From Anaerolineae bacterium (GTDB lineage: Bacteria; Chloroflexota; Anaerolineae; Aggregatilineales; J027): a stretch of 58,821 bases of DNA. The first letter of the stretch is position 1. The number at the start of each line of letters is the position of its first letter. Shown in pieces: positions 25,427 through 34,337 of the stretch. The stretch covers positions 1 to 58,821 of the forward strand of contig JAIOHL010000215.1 of assembly GCA_019913005.1 (NCBI GenBank). Direction: 5' to 3'. The position numbers and the translations under genes were made by a program. The notes below the pieces were generated by a model. The model did no database searches, had not been told where the DNA came from, and saw nothing but the letters and a program-made list of their open reading frames with translations.

Positions 25427-26704
25427 ATGGCAAAACGACGACGACGCACACACGACTACGCCGAAGAACCCCTTGAGAAACCAACCTTCAAGCCGAAAGA
25501 CGACTACGAAACGGATACCCAATCGGATCGTGCCAATAATTCGGCGGGCAATATCCTCCAACTCCATCAATCACATGGCAATCAATACGTCATGCGGGTG
25601 CTCGGCGGCAAACAGCCCGCTGATACCGCCACATTAACCCTGAAAGATGTTTTTGCAATTCATCTGGTGCCTGCAATTGGGTCACATGGATTATCCACAC
25701 TCCTCAGGGCCATCCGTGTTGCGCCGATCAGTGAACGCGAGTCATTCTATAACGACGCCTCCAATCGGGCCAAAATTCGTGACGTGCTTCCGGCGGATGA
25801 TGCCAAAGCGGTTTTTGGAGCGCTGTTAAAAGACCCGCCCTATATCCCCGGCGACCTTTCCGAGCAGTATCGCAGCTTGGATAAATCCGAAAAGGCTACC
25901 ATTGACGACAAAGCTAACAAACAACTAGAAGCCGAAACAGATGTCACTGGCCCGCTGGATTGGAGTAAGTTAGAGGACAAACCTTTTGCGCGGCGCTGGC
26001 TGCGGATTCGAGACACGCTGGTCGAAAAACTGATTGCCGAAAAGGTGACGGCAGCACTGAAAGAATGGGTGATTGAACTGGCGGCTTCGGGTGATAAGGC
26101 CACGCTGGCGTTTACCCTCGACAGCTTAGATAAATCTGAACAACTCGCCCTGCGGTCAGATAAAACCTTCATGGAAAAGCTGCGCGACAATCTGGCATGG
26201 AACGATTTTGCCGACTGTGTCCAGATTTTGGGGCGACGCGCATTGACTGGTGAGGAGTTGAAAGATCACCCTAATGTTATTCAGCAGTTGAATGAAGCAT
26301 GGGATGATTCTTTGCCGATGATGCCCCCCGCGACCAGCAAAGACGACATCGAAAGTGGCAATCATGAGGAGGGTGGGTGGATTTATCTGAACTTGGTGAC
26401 AGGCAAATTGGAGTTCAAAAAGGCCGACAAGCTGCGGATTATTGTTCGTGGCGGGACGCCGCCGGAAATGGCGATTGACCTCTCGCTGCCGCCAACGCTT
26501 GATGATGCCGTTATCATCGCCAACTACCATATTCACCCCAATGAACCGGGGGTATACGCGGAAGGGCCAAGTGGAGATGATTTCGCCACGATTGACAGTT
26601 ATGGCATTCCGGGTCTTATGAAGGATTGGAAAAAAGTATGGGTCTATGGCTCGGTTCCGATGCGATTGAAACTATCGGGCAATCGCACCTACCCAATGTT
26701 TTAG
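25427..26704 (+). CDS. Possible contractile-injection-system cargo with C-terminal JAMM-like domain
   Basis: ATG 25427 follows AAGGGA and gives 425 residues. The N-terminus is basic (MAKRRRRTH) and then has ILQLHQSHGNQYVMRVLGG near residues 43-62, closely resembling the LQRxxGNxxVQRLL tag common in proteins from extracellular contractile injection (eCIS) loci. Residues 80-320 are a charged helical body. The C-terminus has YHIHPN, then 10 residues on SGDD, which fits the JAMM metalloprotease pattern HxH-x(7-11)-SxxD, preceded by a beta strand (DDAVIIANYHIHP). I read it as a candidate secreted effector with a peptidase or deubiquitinase-like fold. No eCIS structural gene is in the window. Confidence 0.55.
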   Translation: MAKRRRRTHDYAEEPLEKPTFKPKDDYETDTQSDRANNSAGNILQLHQSHGNQYVMRVLGGKQPADTATLTLKDVFAIHLVPAIGSHGLSTLLRAIRVAPISERESFYNDASNRAKIRDVLPADDAKAVFGALLKDPPYIPGDLSEQYRSLDKSEKATIDDKANKQLEAETDVTGPLDWSKLEDKPFARRWLRIRDTLVEKLIAEKVTAALKEWVIELAASGDKATLAFTLDSLDKSEQLALRSDKTFMEKLRDNLAWNDFADCVQILGRRALTGEELKDHPNVIQQLNEAWDDSLPMMPPATSKDDIESGNHEEGGWIYLNLVTGKLEFKKADKLRIIVRGGTPPEMAIDLSLPPTLDDAVIIANYHIHPNEPGVYAEGPSGDDFATIDSYGIPGLMKDWKKVWVYGSVPMRLKLSGNRTYPMF

Positions 26705-26726
26705 CGACCCACACCTCGTCTTTAAT

Positions 26727-27764
26727 TTATTCCGTCGGCAGCGTCCATGTCGCCAAGTAGACGCCTGTCACCTCGCTGTCCCACGCCGGGTCAAAAAAAA
26801 CCATTAGCGTACCATCCACAATCACCGATGAACGCAACCGATCATAGGAGTTAGTCGTCAGCAGCGGCCCGACAAACAAGGGGTTATCCGCGAAATCCGT
26901 CCATGTGATACCGTCCGTGCTGGTCGCGTAACCAATGCCAAACTGATCGGCTTCCAATGGCACACCTTGATAAATCATGGCCCATCCCGTATCCGTTGGC
27001 AGCACATTCACCGCCGCGATGTAGTGATTCCATTGATTAGGTGTGCTGAAATACACCGGGTCGCTCTCCGCAAAAGCGCGTTCAGTCGTAGCCGGGTCAT
27101 CATATTTCGACCAGTTGATGCCATCTGAGGAAGTGGCGCGACCAAAATTATGCCCTTGATTGCAGCAGCCATCGTAATACATCACAAAACCGTCGTCGGT
27201 GGTGCTGACATTAATTGAATCCACGTTGCTATCCCACTGACGAGCGCTCCCCGGCCCAAACACAATCGGGTCGGCTTCGACTGTCCATGGGCCATCCAAT
27301 GACGGCGCGGTGGCACGACGGATTTGCACCCCGGCCAAATTCCCCGGCGCGGCATAGGCGAAAATATACAGCACCCACATATCCCCATCTTGCACCACAC
27401 TCAACGCATTGACGTTCGATGGAGGGCGACTGGCATCAAAAGCATCTGGGGTCAAAATCGGGTTGGCGGCGTCGCGTGCCCAGTTGATTCCATCCGGGCT
27501 GGTGGCATGACCAATCGAAGTGGCTAAGGGGTGGTCGGCGCTGGCCCCGTTATAGAACAGATGAAATACGCCATCATCCACCACCACCGCCCCTACTGCT
27601 ACAAGTCCCGAATCCCATGCCTCGGCTTCACCTAATCCAAACACCGAGGTATCCGACACCAATTCAAGACCTGTGCTATCCTGCCCTCGTGCTGAATGAG
27701 GGGCAAACCCCAAAATAACAACGAGAACCACCGATACCCATTTGAAAAAAGCAGTTATATTCAC
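26727..27764 (-). CDS. Secreted five-bladed beta-propeller, GH43/GH130-like
   Basis: The 345-residue protein has a signal peptide (MNITAFFKWVSVVLVVILG). The body repeats the motif GHATSPDGINW, GRATSSDGINW and GYATSTDGITW at regular spacing, and blades such as FHLFYNGA, FVMYYDG and WAMIYQG. This is the usual look of five-bladed propellers of the GH32/43/68/130 superfamily and of many non-catalytic relatives. A catalytic Asp/Glu set cannot be assigned with confidence; Asp residues in the WDS motifs (EAWDSG, RQWDSN) are candidates. It may act on or bind extracellular glycans. It is convergent with the JAMM-like gene, 22 bases apart. Confidence 0.7.
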   Translation of the reverse strand: MNITAFFKWVSVVLVVILGFAPHSARGQDSTGLELVSDTSVFGLGEAEAWDSGLVAVGAVVVDDGVFHLFYNGASADHPLATSIGHATSPDGINWARDAANPILTPDAFDASRPPSNVNALSVVQDGDMWVLYIFAYAAPGNLAGVQIRRATAPSLDGPWTVEADPIVFGPGSARQWDSNVDSINVSTTDDGFVMYYDGCCNQGHNFGRATSSDGINWSKYDDPATTERAFAESDPVYFSTPNQWNHYIAAVNVLPTDTGWAMIYQGVPLEADQFGIGYATSTDGITWTDFADNPLFVGPLLTTNSYDRLRSSVIVDGTLMVFFDPAWDSEVTGVYLATWTLPTE

Positions 27765-27947
27765 GGCTGATGCTCCTTTGAAAATTTCTTCAATACTAGC
27801 ATCAATAACCGGAGCTTCGATTTTTGGTTCAACCGATTGGGGTCGGACAGTCCAAAATTTCTAACACATTTCTTATGAAATGGTGGTAAGGATAAGGAGG
27901 TTGGTGGCGTCTAATAAAAGGACAGAATTATGGAAGGACGGTTCATC

Positions 27948-28151
27948 ATGACCTACGCCGAGACTTTCGATGAAATCACACGCCTTACCCTTGAACGCAC
28001 CGGGATTTGGCGGCAGTGTAATCAGACCCGCATGACGGCAGAGATGCGCAAACGCCTGCACGAAATTGAAAAGGAACTGCCAGCCCTCTGGGTGAACTTA
28101 CGCCGCGAGGTTGTGGCGAACCAAAAACCATTGGTCGAGCGTTATTGGTGA
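27948..28151 (+). CDS. Small helical protein
   Basis: AAGGA lies nine bases before ATG 27948; an earlier in-frame ATG (27930) lacks such a site. The 67-residue product is predicted helical, with TRLTLERTGIWRQCNQTR and a Leu/Glu-rich second half ending VERYW. Family not recognised. A strong terminator follows within 25 bases, showing that this is a real transcription unit. Confidence 0.55.
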   Translation: MTYAETFDEITRLTLERTGIWRQCNQTRMTAEMRKRLHEIEKELPALWVNLRREVVANQKPLVERYW

Positions 28152-28173
28152 ATCAGTCAGGTAGCAATAATGA

Positions 28174-28213
28174 CCCCCTTGCCGAGGTTTTGGTAAGGGG
28201 GTTTTGGTTTTTT
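28174..28213 (+). terminator. Rho-independent terminator
   Basis: CCCCCTTGCC (28174-28183) pairs with GGTAAGGGGG (28192-28201) in a ten-pair stem including one G-U, followed by TTTT and, two bases later, TTTTTT. It ends the small gene at 27948 and its T-tract runs into the stop codon of the convergent membrane-protein gene. Confidence 0.85.
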
Positions 28214-28727
28214 AAGCGAGGTGTTCGATAGACTGAATCTGTTTGCTGGCGGTTTTGAGGCTCTTGGTTTGACCCTCTGGCACGGCGTAATAAATGCGAT
28301 AGCTGGCCCCATCTTGCACAATCTCATATTGCGCAGGATCAACGCCAAACTCATAACCGCTGATGCTAACCACATAGCGCCGTCCATTTTCGGTACTGTC
28401 GGTACGTAAACGGGCTTCCCCTTCGATCTGTTGCAGCACATAGCGGTCATCACGTGTGGCCCATGCAAACCATGTTCCCAACCCACTGAGAATGCTAAAG
28501 ACCCCCAGTGTGATCATTGCTCCCAGCCGATCCTCCCCTTTTAACAAAAGCCCCAATGCGATGGTTAGGGCGATAAATACAAGGGTAATCACCACCGACA
28601 CTTGCAAGCAGCTTTTATTCATATTTTCGTATTTTTGTAGCTGGGCGGGCGATAGAACCCCCTGACGATTAAATTGCAGGTCGGTTTCATCAAAATGGAA
28701 AACATCGGCGATACCACTATCCAACAT
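28212..28727 (-). CDS. Two-helix membrane protein
   Basis: I start at ATG 28727, with AGAAAAGAAG upstream, giving 171 residues; the frame is open far upstream but overlaps the metallophosphoesterase and reads as non-coding there. Two hydrophobic segments lie at about residues 37-59 and 66-85. The C-terminal 80 residues form a charged beta-rich domain (YEFGVDPAQYEIVQDG, YRIYYAVPEGQTK). The pattern of a hairpin anchor plus a short soluble tail fits a small inner-membrane accessory protein. Family not recognised. Confidence 0.6.
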   Translation of the reverse strand: MLDSGIADVFHFDETDLQFNRQGVLSPAQLQKYENMNKSCLQVSVVITLVFIALTIALGLLLKGEDRLGAMITLGVFSILSGLGTWFAWATRDDRYVLQQIEGEARLRTDSTENGRRYVVSISGYEFGVDPAQYEIVQDGASYRIYYAVPEGQTKSLKTASKQIQSIEHLA

Positions 28728-28797
28728 GGCTTCTTTTCTGACCTCTATTAGGTGACATAAAGTAGGGTTGCCATCCATAGTATCAGAATTCCGAAGA

Positions 28798-29616
28798 CTA
28801 TGGCAATGATACGGTGATGGGTAGGTGAGAAATTCCATCCCATTTGGCCGTCCACCCTGCTTTGATTTGGCCCTCAAGGATACTGATAACGTACTTCGCA
28901 CCGGGATTGCTCGACTTTTGGGCAGCGGCAATTGCAGCAGCACGGTCATACTCCACTTGGCAAAAATCGAGGGCGTAGCCATGTGAGTCAGTCGTCAGGA
29001 TCGCATAACACGCACGTTTCTCGGCGGTGACCGGATTGCTGACATTGCCGGGGTTGACGATATGCCTGCCATTCAAACGCCGATTCATTTGTGAATGAAA
29101 ATGCCCCACACAAATTAAATCTGCCTCGCAACCCATCAGGCCGTTTTCTAGTTCCACATCACTGAGCGCAGGGTGCAGCCCATCGCCATCATCTGTCCCC
29201 GGTGCGGCATGAACCAGCAGCACCCGTGTCCCATCCGGCAGGGTCAGGTATTGCTCGACGGGCAGATTTTTCAGCCAATCCAGCCACCCAGCCGCCTCCA
29301 AATAGCCCTGTGTCCATGCAAAACTACCCGCGACTTCGGCCAAAATCGGCACAAGGGTTGGGTCTTGTTGGGCATCTTCAATGGAGGGGTGGGGGCGGTC
29401 TGGGGTAAATACATAACGATCTGCGTTGCCGCGTATAAATAGCGCATCAGGGAGGGTGGCTAATCGTTCCAACACCCCCGCCGGGTCAACCCCAATCGAG
29501 GCTAGATCACCCAAAACCCAATAACCATCTACCCCTCCACGCCGCTGAATATCGGCAAGGACGGCATCCAACGCAATCGAATTTCCATGAATGTCGGCAA
29601 GAATAGCGATACGCAT
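28798..29616 (-). CDS. Calcineurin-like metallophosphoesterase (YfcE-like)
   Basis: ATG 29616 follows GGGAG and gives 272 residues. All five phosphoesterase motifs are visible: DIHGNS (Asp8, His10), GDLASIG, GNADR, VHAAPG and GHFHSQ. This two-metal fold covers phosphodiesterases and protein phosphatases; the YfcE/MJ0936 type hydrolyses small phosphodiesters. The gene overlaps no neighbour on its strand and is divergent from the gene at 29787. Substrate not predictable; with a cAMP-type cyclase and cNMP-binding proteins on the same chromosome, cyclic nucleotides are one possibility, but that is only inference. Confidence 0.85.
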   Translation of the reverse strand: MRIAILADIHGNSIALDAVLADIQRRGGVDGYWVLGDLASIGVDPAGVLERLATLPDALFIRGNADRYVFTPDRPHPSIEDAQQDPTLVPILAEVAGSFAWTQGYLEAAGWLDWLKNLPVEQYLTLPDGTRVLLVHAAPGTDDGDGLHPALSDVELENGLMGCEADLICVGHFHSQMNRRLNGRHIVNPGNVSNPVTAEKRACYAILTTDSHGYALDFCQVEYDRAAAIAAAQKSSNPGAKYVISILEGQIKAGWTAKWDGISHLPITVSLP

Positions 29617-29786
29617 AAACACTCCCAAGCGTTATATTGATGGAAATAGTCAAGTCTATCGTATACCCAACCGTCCCGAACGCTACTTCCATGACGTTAA
29701 GACGGTGGTTATCCCATGCTGTAGGTTATACTCAAATTCATTTATATTCACTCAGTAAAGTCCCAAAAGGCGCTTGGGAAGCAACA

Positions 29787-30185
29787 ATGAGAAAATGGCT
29801 GTCCGCTTTAAGGAAAAGGTCTAAGGTCAACCGAATCCAGTGGGTTTCGCCCGAAGGCATCGCATACTTAGACGTTGACGGACATCTACGGTTTTTTGAT
29901 TTTGAGACCTGCTATCAAAATTGGCTGAATCAATGGATGAGTCCTGAAAGCCTTGACGAAATGCGAAGAAATAACAATTTTGACGAGCAGCAGTTGGCAG
30001 CCTATATTGAGCGGCGAAAGTTATGGCCTCAAGTAGGAGAAAGAAACGCGATAGGCCAACCTCGCCCCTACATCGAATTTCACACGATGCCACCCGTTTG
30101 CTTTTACTTCAAAGATTACAAGGCTTTTCGGAAAATCGCGGATGAGGTTATGAAGGCTGGCTGGCAAACCTTTGATTTAAGCTAA
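29787..30185 (+). CDS. Hypothetical protein sharing a short domain with the 46-residue protein at 33284
   Basis: I choose ATG 29787, with GGAAG six bases upstream, because the frame further upstream (open from 29637) does not resemble coding sequence. The 132-residue product contains IQWVSPEGIAYLDVDGHLRF and DFETCYQN, matching VTSKGISYIDDAGQRQLIDF and EACLRN in the small gene at 33284. It goes on with Trp/Tyr-rich helical segments. It is likely cytoplasmic. Function unknown. Confidence 0.55.
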   Translation: MRKWLSALRKRSKVNRIQWVSPEGIAYLDVDGHLRFFDFETCYQNWLNQWMSPESLDEMRRNNNFDEQQLAAYIERRKLWPQVGERNAIGQPRPYIEFHTMPPVCFYFKDYKAFRKIADEVMKAGWQTFDLS

Positions 30186-30456
30186 AACCCAGTCAAGGGC
30201 AGTTTGAAATGACTATAGAAGATACCTGCTGTCTAATTCCTGTCCTCTTGAAAGCATAAGGGATGAAAAGCTGCGGCGAGGAACTAAGGCAGATGAGGCC
30301 CAGATGTCATGAAAATCCGTGTTTTTCGTCACCCTCTCGCCCTATCTTTGGAGAACGGGTGTAATCTTGAGGCGGAGCTTTCACCGTAATTCAAATCAAA
30401 AAGTCCGCGTATCGCTACCTCGCATTGCTGCCTCTAAAAAATGAAGGATAAGCTGA

Positions 30457-30924
30457 ATGGAATCAATCACCCTGCATGTGAACGGACAGCCATACACGGT
30501 AGAGGTGCATCCTGATATGCCGCTGCTGTGGGTATTACGCGACTTGCTAGGATTGACCGGTACAAAATATGGGTGCGGGATCGGTCAATGCGGCGCTTGT
30601 ACCGTGCATCAAGATGGAGAAGCCATCCAATCATGCACGACCCCGGTTTCTGAGATTCATGATAGTGAAATCACCACCATTGAAGGTTTAGGTGGTGATA
30701 ATCCTCTGCAAAGCGCTTGGATCGCCGAAAGTGTTCCGCAGTGTGGTTATTGTCAGCCGGGCCAGATTATGACTGCCGCAGCACTGCTGAAGCATAACCC
30801 GAATCCTGATGATGAGGCGATTGATGAAGCGATGGCGTACAACCTTTGTCGCTGCGGAACTTACCAGCGTATCCGCCGTGCCATCCACCTTGCTGCTGGG
30901 CAGTCAGAAGGAAGTGCCACATGA
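30457..30924 (+). CDS. iorA: 2Fe-2S subunit of a molybdenum hydroxylase (isoquinoline 1-oxidoreductase alpha-like)
   Basis: The 155-residue protein binds two 2Fe-2S clusters: Cys40, Cys45, Cys48 and Cys60 ([10 protein letters not shown]) and Cys96, Cys99, Cys131 and Cys133 ([14 protein letters not shown]). These carry electrons away from the molybdenum subunit encoded next. AAGGA lies eight bases before the ATG and the stop overlaps the iorB-like start (ATGA). No FAD-binding subunit gene is nearby, so electrons probably go to a cytochrome or quinone as in IorAB-type enzymes rather than to NAD. Confidence 0.88.
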   Translation: MESITLHVNGQPYTVEVHPDMPLLWVLRDLLGLTGTKYGCGIGQCGACTVHQDGEAIQSCTTPVSEIHDSEITTIEGLGGDNPLQSAWIAESVPQCGYCQPGQIMTAAALLKHNPNPDDEAIDEAMAYNLCRCGTYQRIRRAIHLAAGQSEGSAT

Positions 30925-32957
30925 GCGCCAAACTTTCCCGTCGTGAATTTATCAAGGTTTCGGCAGTTGGTGGGGGTTTACTGCTGGGTTTTCACTTGCC
31001 AGCGACACAAAAAATCCGGGCACAGACGGCAGAAACAACGTTTATTCCGAATGCCTACTTAAAAATCACGAGCGACAATACGATCACGGTGATGGTTCAT
31101 CGTTCCGAGATGGGACAGGGTGTGCAGACCGCCATCCCGATGATCCTCGCCGACGAGTTGGAAGCGGACTGGTCACAGGTTCGCTTTGAACAAGCGCCTG
31201 CTGATTCGGCTTATGGCGATCAGGTGACGGGTGGCAGTGTCAGTATCAGCAGTTCGTATGGCATGCTCCGTATGGCCGCCGCCGCCGCCCGCACCATGTT
31301 GATTGCCGCTGCTGCACAAATCTGGAATGTTGATCCAGCCGAATGTCGCGCCGAAAATAATCTGGTCGTTCATGAGGAAAAACAACTCAGTTATGGTGAG
31401 TTGGCAGCAACCGCCGCGACCTTACCGGTTCCCCGTCGGCAGGAACTTCAACTGAAAGACCCCTCAGCTTTTCGTCTCATCGGAACAAGTATCCCGAATG
31501 TGTTAACCCCGCAGTATGTGGATGGCACAGCCCAGTTTGCCAGTGATGTTCGCCTGCCCGGAATGTTATATGCAGCGGTGGCACGTTGCCCGGTCTTTGG
31601 AGGCAGCGTCTTGAACTACGACGACAGTCAGGCCAAAGCGTTTGAGGGTGTGCGCCACGTGGTTGAAATCGAAAATGGTATAGCAGTTGTGGCGGATAAT
31701 AGTTGGGCAGCATTAGCCGCGCGTGATTTGCTTGACATCACTTGGGATGAAGGCGATTTCGCAAGCCAGAATGATGAAACATTGTTGCAGACCTTCGCCG
31801 CCGAAATTCCATCTGCCGAGGTGTCCCCTACGATTGAAGCCACCTATTTTACGCCGTATCTTGCCCATGCCACGATGGAACCGATGAACTGCACCGCCGA
31901 TGTACGCCCGGACGGATGTGATGTTTGGGCACCGACACAGAATCGGCAGCAAGCGAAGTCGGTTGCAACCTCGTTAACTCGATTGAGTAGAGATGTGGTA
32001 AATATCCATGTACCGCCGATTGGTTGTGGCTTGGGACGCCGGTTAAAAGTGGATTATGTCGAAGAAGCTGTGCAGATTTCAAAACTGGTCGGCGTGCCGA
32101 TCAAGCTGCTCTGGTCGCGTGAGGATGATATTCAAAATGGCGCTTACCGTCCGGCGACTTACCATGTGTTGCGGGCGGCAATTGATGAACAGGGAATGCC
32201 GAGCCACTTCGAACATCACATCGTGGGTCAGCCTGTCGCCGCCGCCAGTGATTTGGCTTATGGGGCGAGCGATCATCCATATCGCTTGGGCGATTCTGTG
32301 GTGCGGGCACATCCTGTCACGCTGCCGATCCCCACTGCCTATTTTCGTTCGGTCTCCAACCCCACCAGTGCATTTGCCAGAGAAATCTTTTTGGATGAAA
32401 TGGCCGAATTAGCAGGGCAAGACCCCTATGAATATCGGATGGCACTATTGCGCAGTGAGCGGTTCAAAGTGGTTCTCGAAACGGCTGCGCGTGAAGCGGG
32501 CTGGGGAAATCCTTTGCCAGAGGGGCACGCACATGGAATTGCCTTCCATACCACATGGGGCATACCCGTTGCGCAGGTTGCCGAAGTTTCTATTTTTAGA
32601 GACAAGCCGCGCATTCATCGTATTGTGTGTGCAATTGATTGTGGGCTGGTCATCAATCCCGATATGGTGGTGGCACAGGTGGAAAGCGGGATTGCGGTTG
32701 GTTTGTCGTCCCTGTTCAACGCGATCACGTTTGAAGATGGGCGGGTTCAGGAGGGCAATCTCCGCAATTATCCACTGTTGGAAATGGAAGATATGCCGAT
32801 AGTAGATGTACACATCATCCCCAGCACTGAAATGCCCGAAGGCGTTGGGGAAATGGGTATTCCGCCGGTTGTTCCTGCGGTGATTAATGCGCTCTATAAG
32901 CTCACGGGTCAGCGTATCCGCCAACTGCCTATTCGGGAAGACGATTTTTCTGGATAG
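30921..32957 (+). CDS. iorB: Molybdenum-cofactor-binding subunit of an aldehyde/xanthine dehydrogenase-family hydroxylase (IorB-like)
   Basis: ATG 30921 overlaps the small-subunit stop; the product is 678 residues. It opens with a twin-arginine signal ([14 protein letters not shown]), so the folded complex is probably exported. Family blocks are present: [39 protein letters not shown], the FATVGHGQ-type region replaced by [14 protein letters not shown], and the catalytic Glu in [11 protein letters not shown]. Such enzymes hydroxylate N-heterocycles or oxidise aldehydes. The pair lacks the FAD subunit and molybdenum-maturation genes nearby. The true substrate cannot be read from sequence. Confidence 0.87.
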   Translation: MSAKLSRREFIKVSAVGGGLLLGFHLPATQKIRAQTAETTFIPNAYLKITSDNTITVMVHRSEMGQGVQTAIPMILADELEADWSQVRFEQAPADSAYGDQVTGGSVSISSSYGMLRMAAAAARTMLIAAAAQIWNVDPAECRAENNLVVHEEKQLSYGELAATAATLPVPRRQELQLKDPSAFRLIGTSIPNVLTPQYVDGTAQFASDVRLPGMLYAAVARCPVFGGSVLNYDDSQAKAFEGVRHVVEIENGIAVVADNSWAALAARDLLDITWDEGDFASQNDETLLQTFAAEIPSAEVSPTIEATYFTPYLAHATMEPMNCTADVRPDGCDVWAPTQNRQQAKSVATSLTRLSRDVVNIHVPPIGCGLGRRLKVDYVEEAVQISKLVGVPIKLLWSREDDIQNGAYRPATYHVLRAAIDEQGMPSHFEHHIVGQPVAAASDLAYGASDHPYRLGDSVVRAHPVTLPIPTAYFRSVSNPTSAFAREIFLDEMAELAGQDPYEYRMALLRSERFKVVLETAAREAGWGNPLPEGHAHGIAFHTTWGIPVAQVAEVSIFRDKPRIHRIVCAIDCGLVINPDMVVAQVESGIAVGLSSLFNAITFEDGRVQEGNLRNYPLLEMEDMPIVDVHIIPSTEMPEGVGEMGIPPVVPAVINALYKLTGQRIRQLPIREDDFSG

Positions 32958-33283
32958 GCTTTCGCCACTGGACTGGGACAAATCCCTGCTGCTCGACCCA
33001 ATGGATGCTTATGGGCTTGAGATGCCGGGGTTTGCCCCAAATCAGGTAAACCTGTATATCTAATGCGGTCAGGCGACCTAGCGTGTAGGCTTTAATATTG
33101 GCCTGATGAAGTCAGTACCTGAACTGCTACCCATCCTACTGATCAGAAGCTATCGCAACCGCCCTCCGTTGGTTGGGTACTGGCTCAACCTTTCATTCGG
33201 CGCAGGGCGAGTAAAAATTCTCGGTAGGGGATAATTTGCTATCCTAGATAAAAGTGGGTCTACAAGGAGTGGGAGCGTAAAAA
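32958..33283. other. 326-bp spacer with a possible small gene fragment
   Basis: No full gene is seen. From about 32946 to 33063 a frame reads [20 protein letters not shown] and on to a stop, with no start codon and looking protein-like; it may be a relic or chance. A candidate -10-like TAGATAAA lies near 33246. GGAG at about 33265 serves the next small gene. Confidence 0.3.
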
Positions 33284-33424
33284 ATGGATGGCAAAAATAT
33301 CCGCGAAGTGACCTCAAAGGGTATTTCCTATATAGATGATGCGGGGCAGAGGCAACTTATTGATTTTGAAGCCTGCTTAAGAAACTCGACGACTCCTAGC
33401 TGGCAGACCTTGTTTCAAAAATGA
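33284..33424 (+). CDS. 46-residue protein related to the gene at 29787
   Basis: This short gene reads MDGKNIREVTSKGISYIDD onward to a TGA at 33422. AGGAG and GGGAG lie upstream at good spacing. Its first 35 residues match the conserved part of the 132-residue protein at 29787 (VSPEGIAYLD, RFFDFETC). It may be a free domain or a shortened copy. The stop lies 14 bases before the HIT gene start, whose ribosome binding site overlaps the stop region, so the two are probably cotranscribed. Confidence 0.55.
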   Translation: MDGKNIREVTSKGISYIDDAGQRQLIDFEACLRNSTTPSWQTLFQK

Positions 33425-33438
33425 GGAGCAAAAATCAG

Positions 33439-33912
33439 ATGACCAGTTGCCACACCTGTGAATTAGTGGAACGACGTGATGTGGGTGATGCGCCATTATG
33501 GGATAGCATATACCGTACCCCATACTGGGATGTCGTGCATTGCAATAGCACCTCGCTCTTGGGTTGGTTGATCTTGGTTCAAAGACGACATCTCGCGGCC
33601 ATCGAGGAAATGTCCGAGCTAGAAGCCATTGAATTAGGTAAGTTGATTCGGCACGTGTCCATCGTGTTGACGGAACTGACGGGCTGTATCAAAACCTATG
33701 TTGTCCAATTTGCGGAAGCCCCCGGCCACCATCATGTGCATTTTCATGTCATCCCTCGGATGCCCAATCAGCTTGCCGAACATAACGGGCCGGGTATTTT
33801 CAAAAAATTGGGCGTGTCTGAGGCGGAAAGGGTCACTGAGACCGCGATGAACGAACTTGGTGAGAAAGTACGCCTCTATCTGGAAACGCAATTAGGAGAT
33901 CAGGATCGTTGA
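33439..33912 (+). CDS. HIT-family nucleotide hydrolase
   Basis: I start at ATG 33439, ten bases after AGGAG; an ATG at 33421 would overlap the upstream gene. The 157-residue protein carries the histidine triad HVHFHVI (His99, His101, His103), the nucleophile being His101, preceded by GHHH. Cys4 and Cys7 (CHTC) recall the metal site of FHIT/HINT-type relatives. Members cleave dinucleoside polyphosphates or AMP conjugates. It is likely a cytoplasmic Ap4A or nucleotidyl-amide hydrolase. Confidence 0.85.
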   Translation: MTSCHTCELVERRDVGDAPLWDSIYRTPYWDVVHCNSTSLLGWLILVQRRHLAAIEEMSELEAIELGKLIRHVSIVLTELTGCIKTYVVQFAEAPGHHHVHFHVIPRMPNQLAEHNGPGIFKKLGVSEAERVTETAMNELGEKVRLYLETQLGDQDR

Positions 33913-33982
33913 AATTTGTTGACGGGGCCTTAATTTTTACAGCGGCAATTCAAGATAATAGGGAATACTACCCATCAGGATT

Positions 33983-34288
33983 TTATGGGTCATAGGGCGG
34001 CCTGTTCATTCGGGCAAGTAAATAGTCGGCAAATTCATTTCTCAAAATTTCATCCGCACGTTCGGACGTATCATCAGGTTCACCAATGGGCGGCATTCCT
34101 CGACCCGCAGCCCCTAGCCGTGCAAATGACCCCGGTGGCAGTGCCTCAATCTCAGGGTCAGAAATTGACGGCGCGGACGGAACATAGCGCAGCAGCAAAT
34201 CTTCGACAAAATCATTCAGGCTGCGATGTTCGGCACGGGCCAGTTCATCCAATCGTTGCAACAAATCTTCGCGCAGAGCGTCAGTCAT
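33983..34288 (-). CDS. Ribbon-helix-helix-type small protein (antitoxin-like)
   Basis: AAGGAG precedes ATG 34288; the product is 101 residues. The N-terminal 27 residues (LREDLLQRLDELARAEHRSL then NDFVEDLLLRYV) look like a CopG/RHH DNA-binding fold, followed by a Pro/Gly-rich flexible tail typical of antitoxins. No toxin gene lies next to it: the HIT gene on one side and a glycosyltransferase on the other are on the opposite strand. It may be an orphan antitoxin or simple regulator. Confidence 0.6.
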   Translation of the reverse strand: MTDALREDLLQRLDELARAEHRSLNDFVEDLLLRYVPSAPSISDPEIEALPPGSFARLGAAGRGMPPIGEPDDTSERADEILRNEFADYLLARMNRPPYDP

Positions 34289-34337
34289 GGGTAAACTCCT
34301 TTCATTGTTGTCGCCAGTATAGCATGAGGGAGCGGTC

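Noticed and set aside
29637-29786. N-terminal extension of the gene at 29787
   Set aside because: The residues do not resemble coding sequence, the related 46-residue protein lacks them, and a ribosome binding site lies before ATG 29787.
32445-32981. 178-residue open frame antisense to the IorB-like gene
   Set aside because: It opposes the molybdenum-site motifs of a clear coding gene and has no ribosome binding site.
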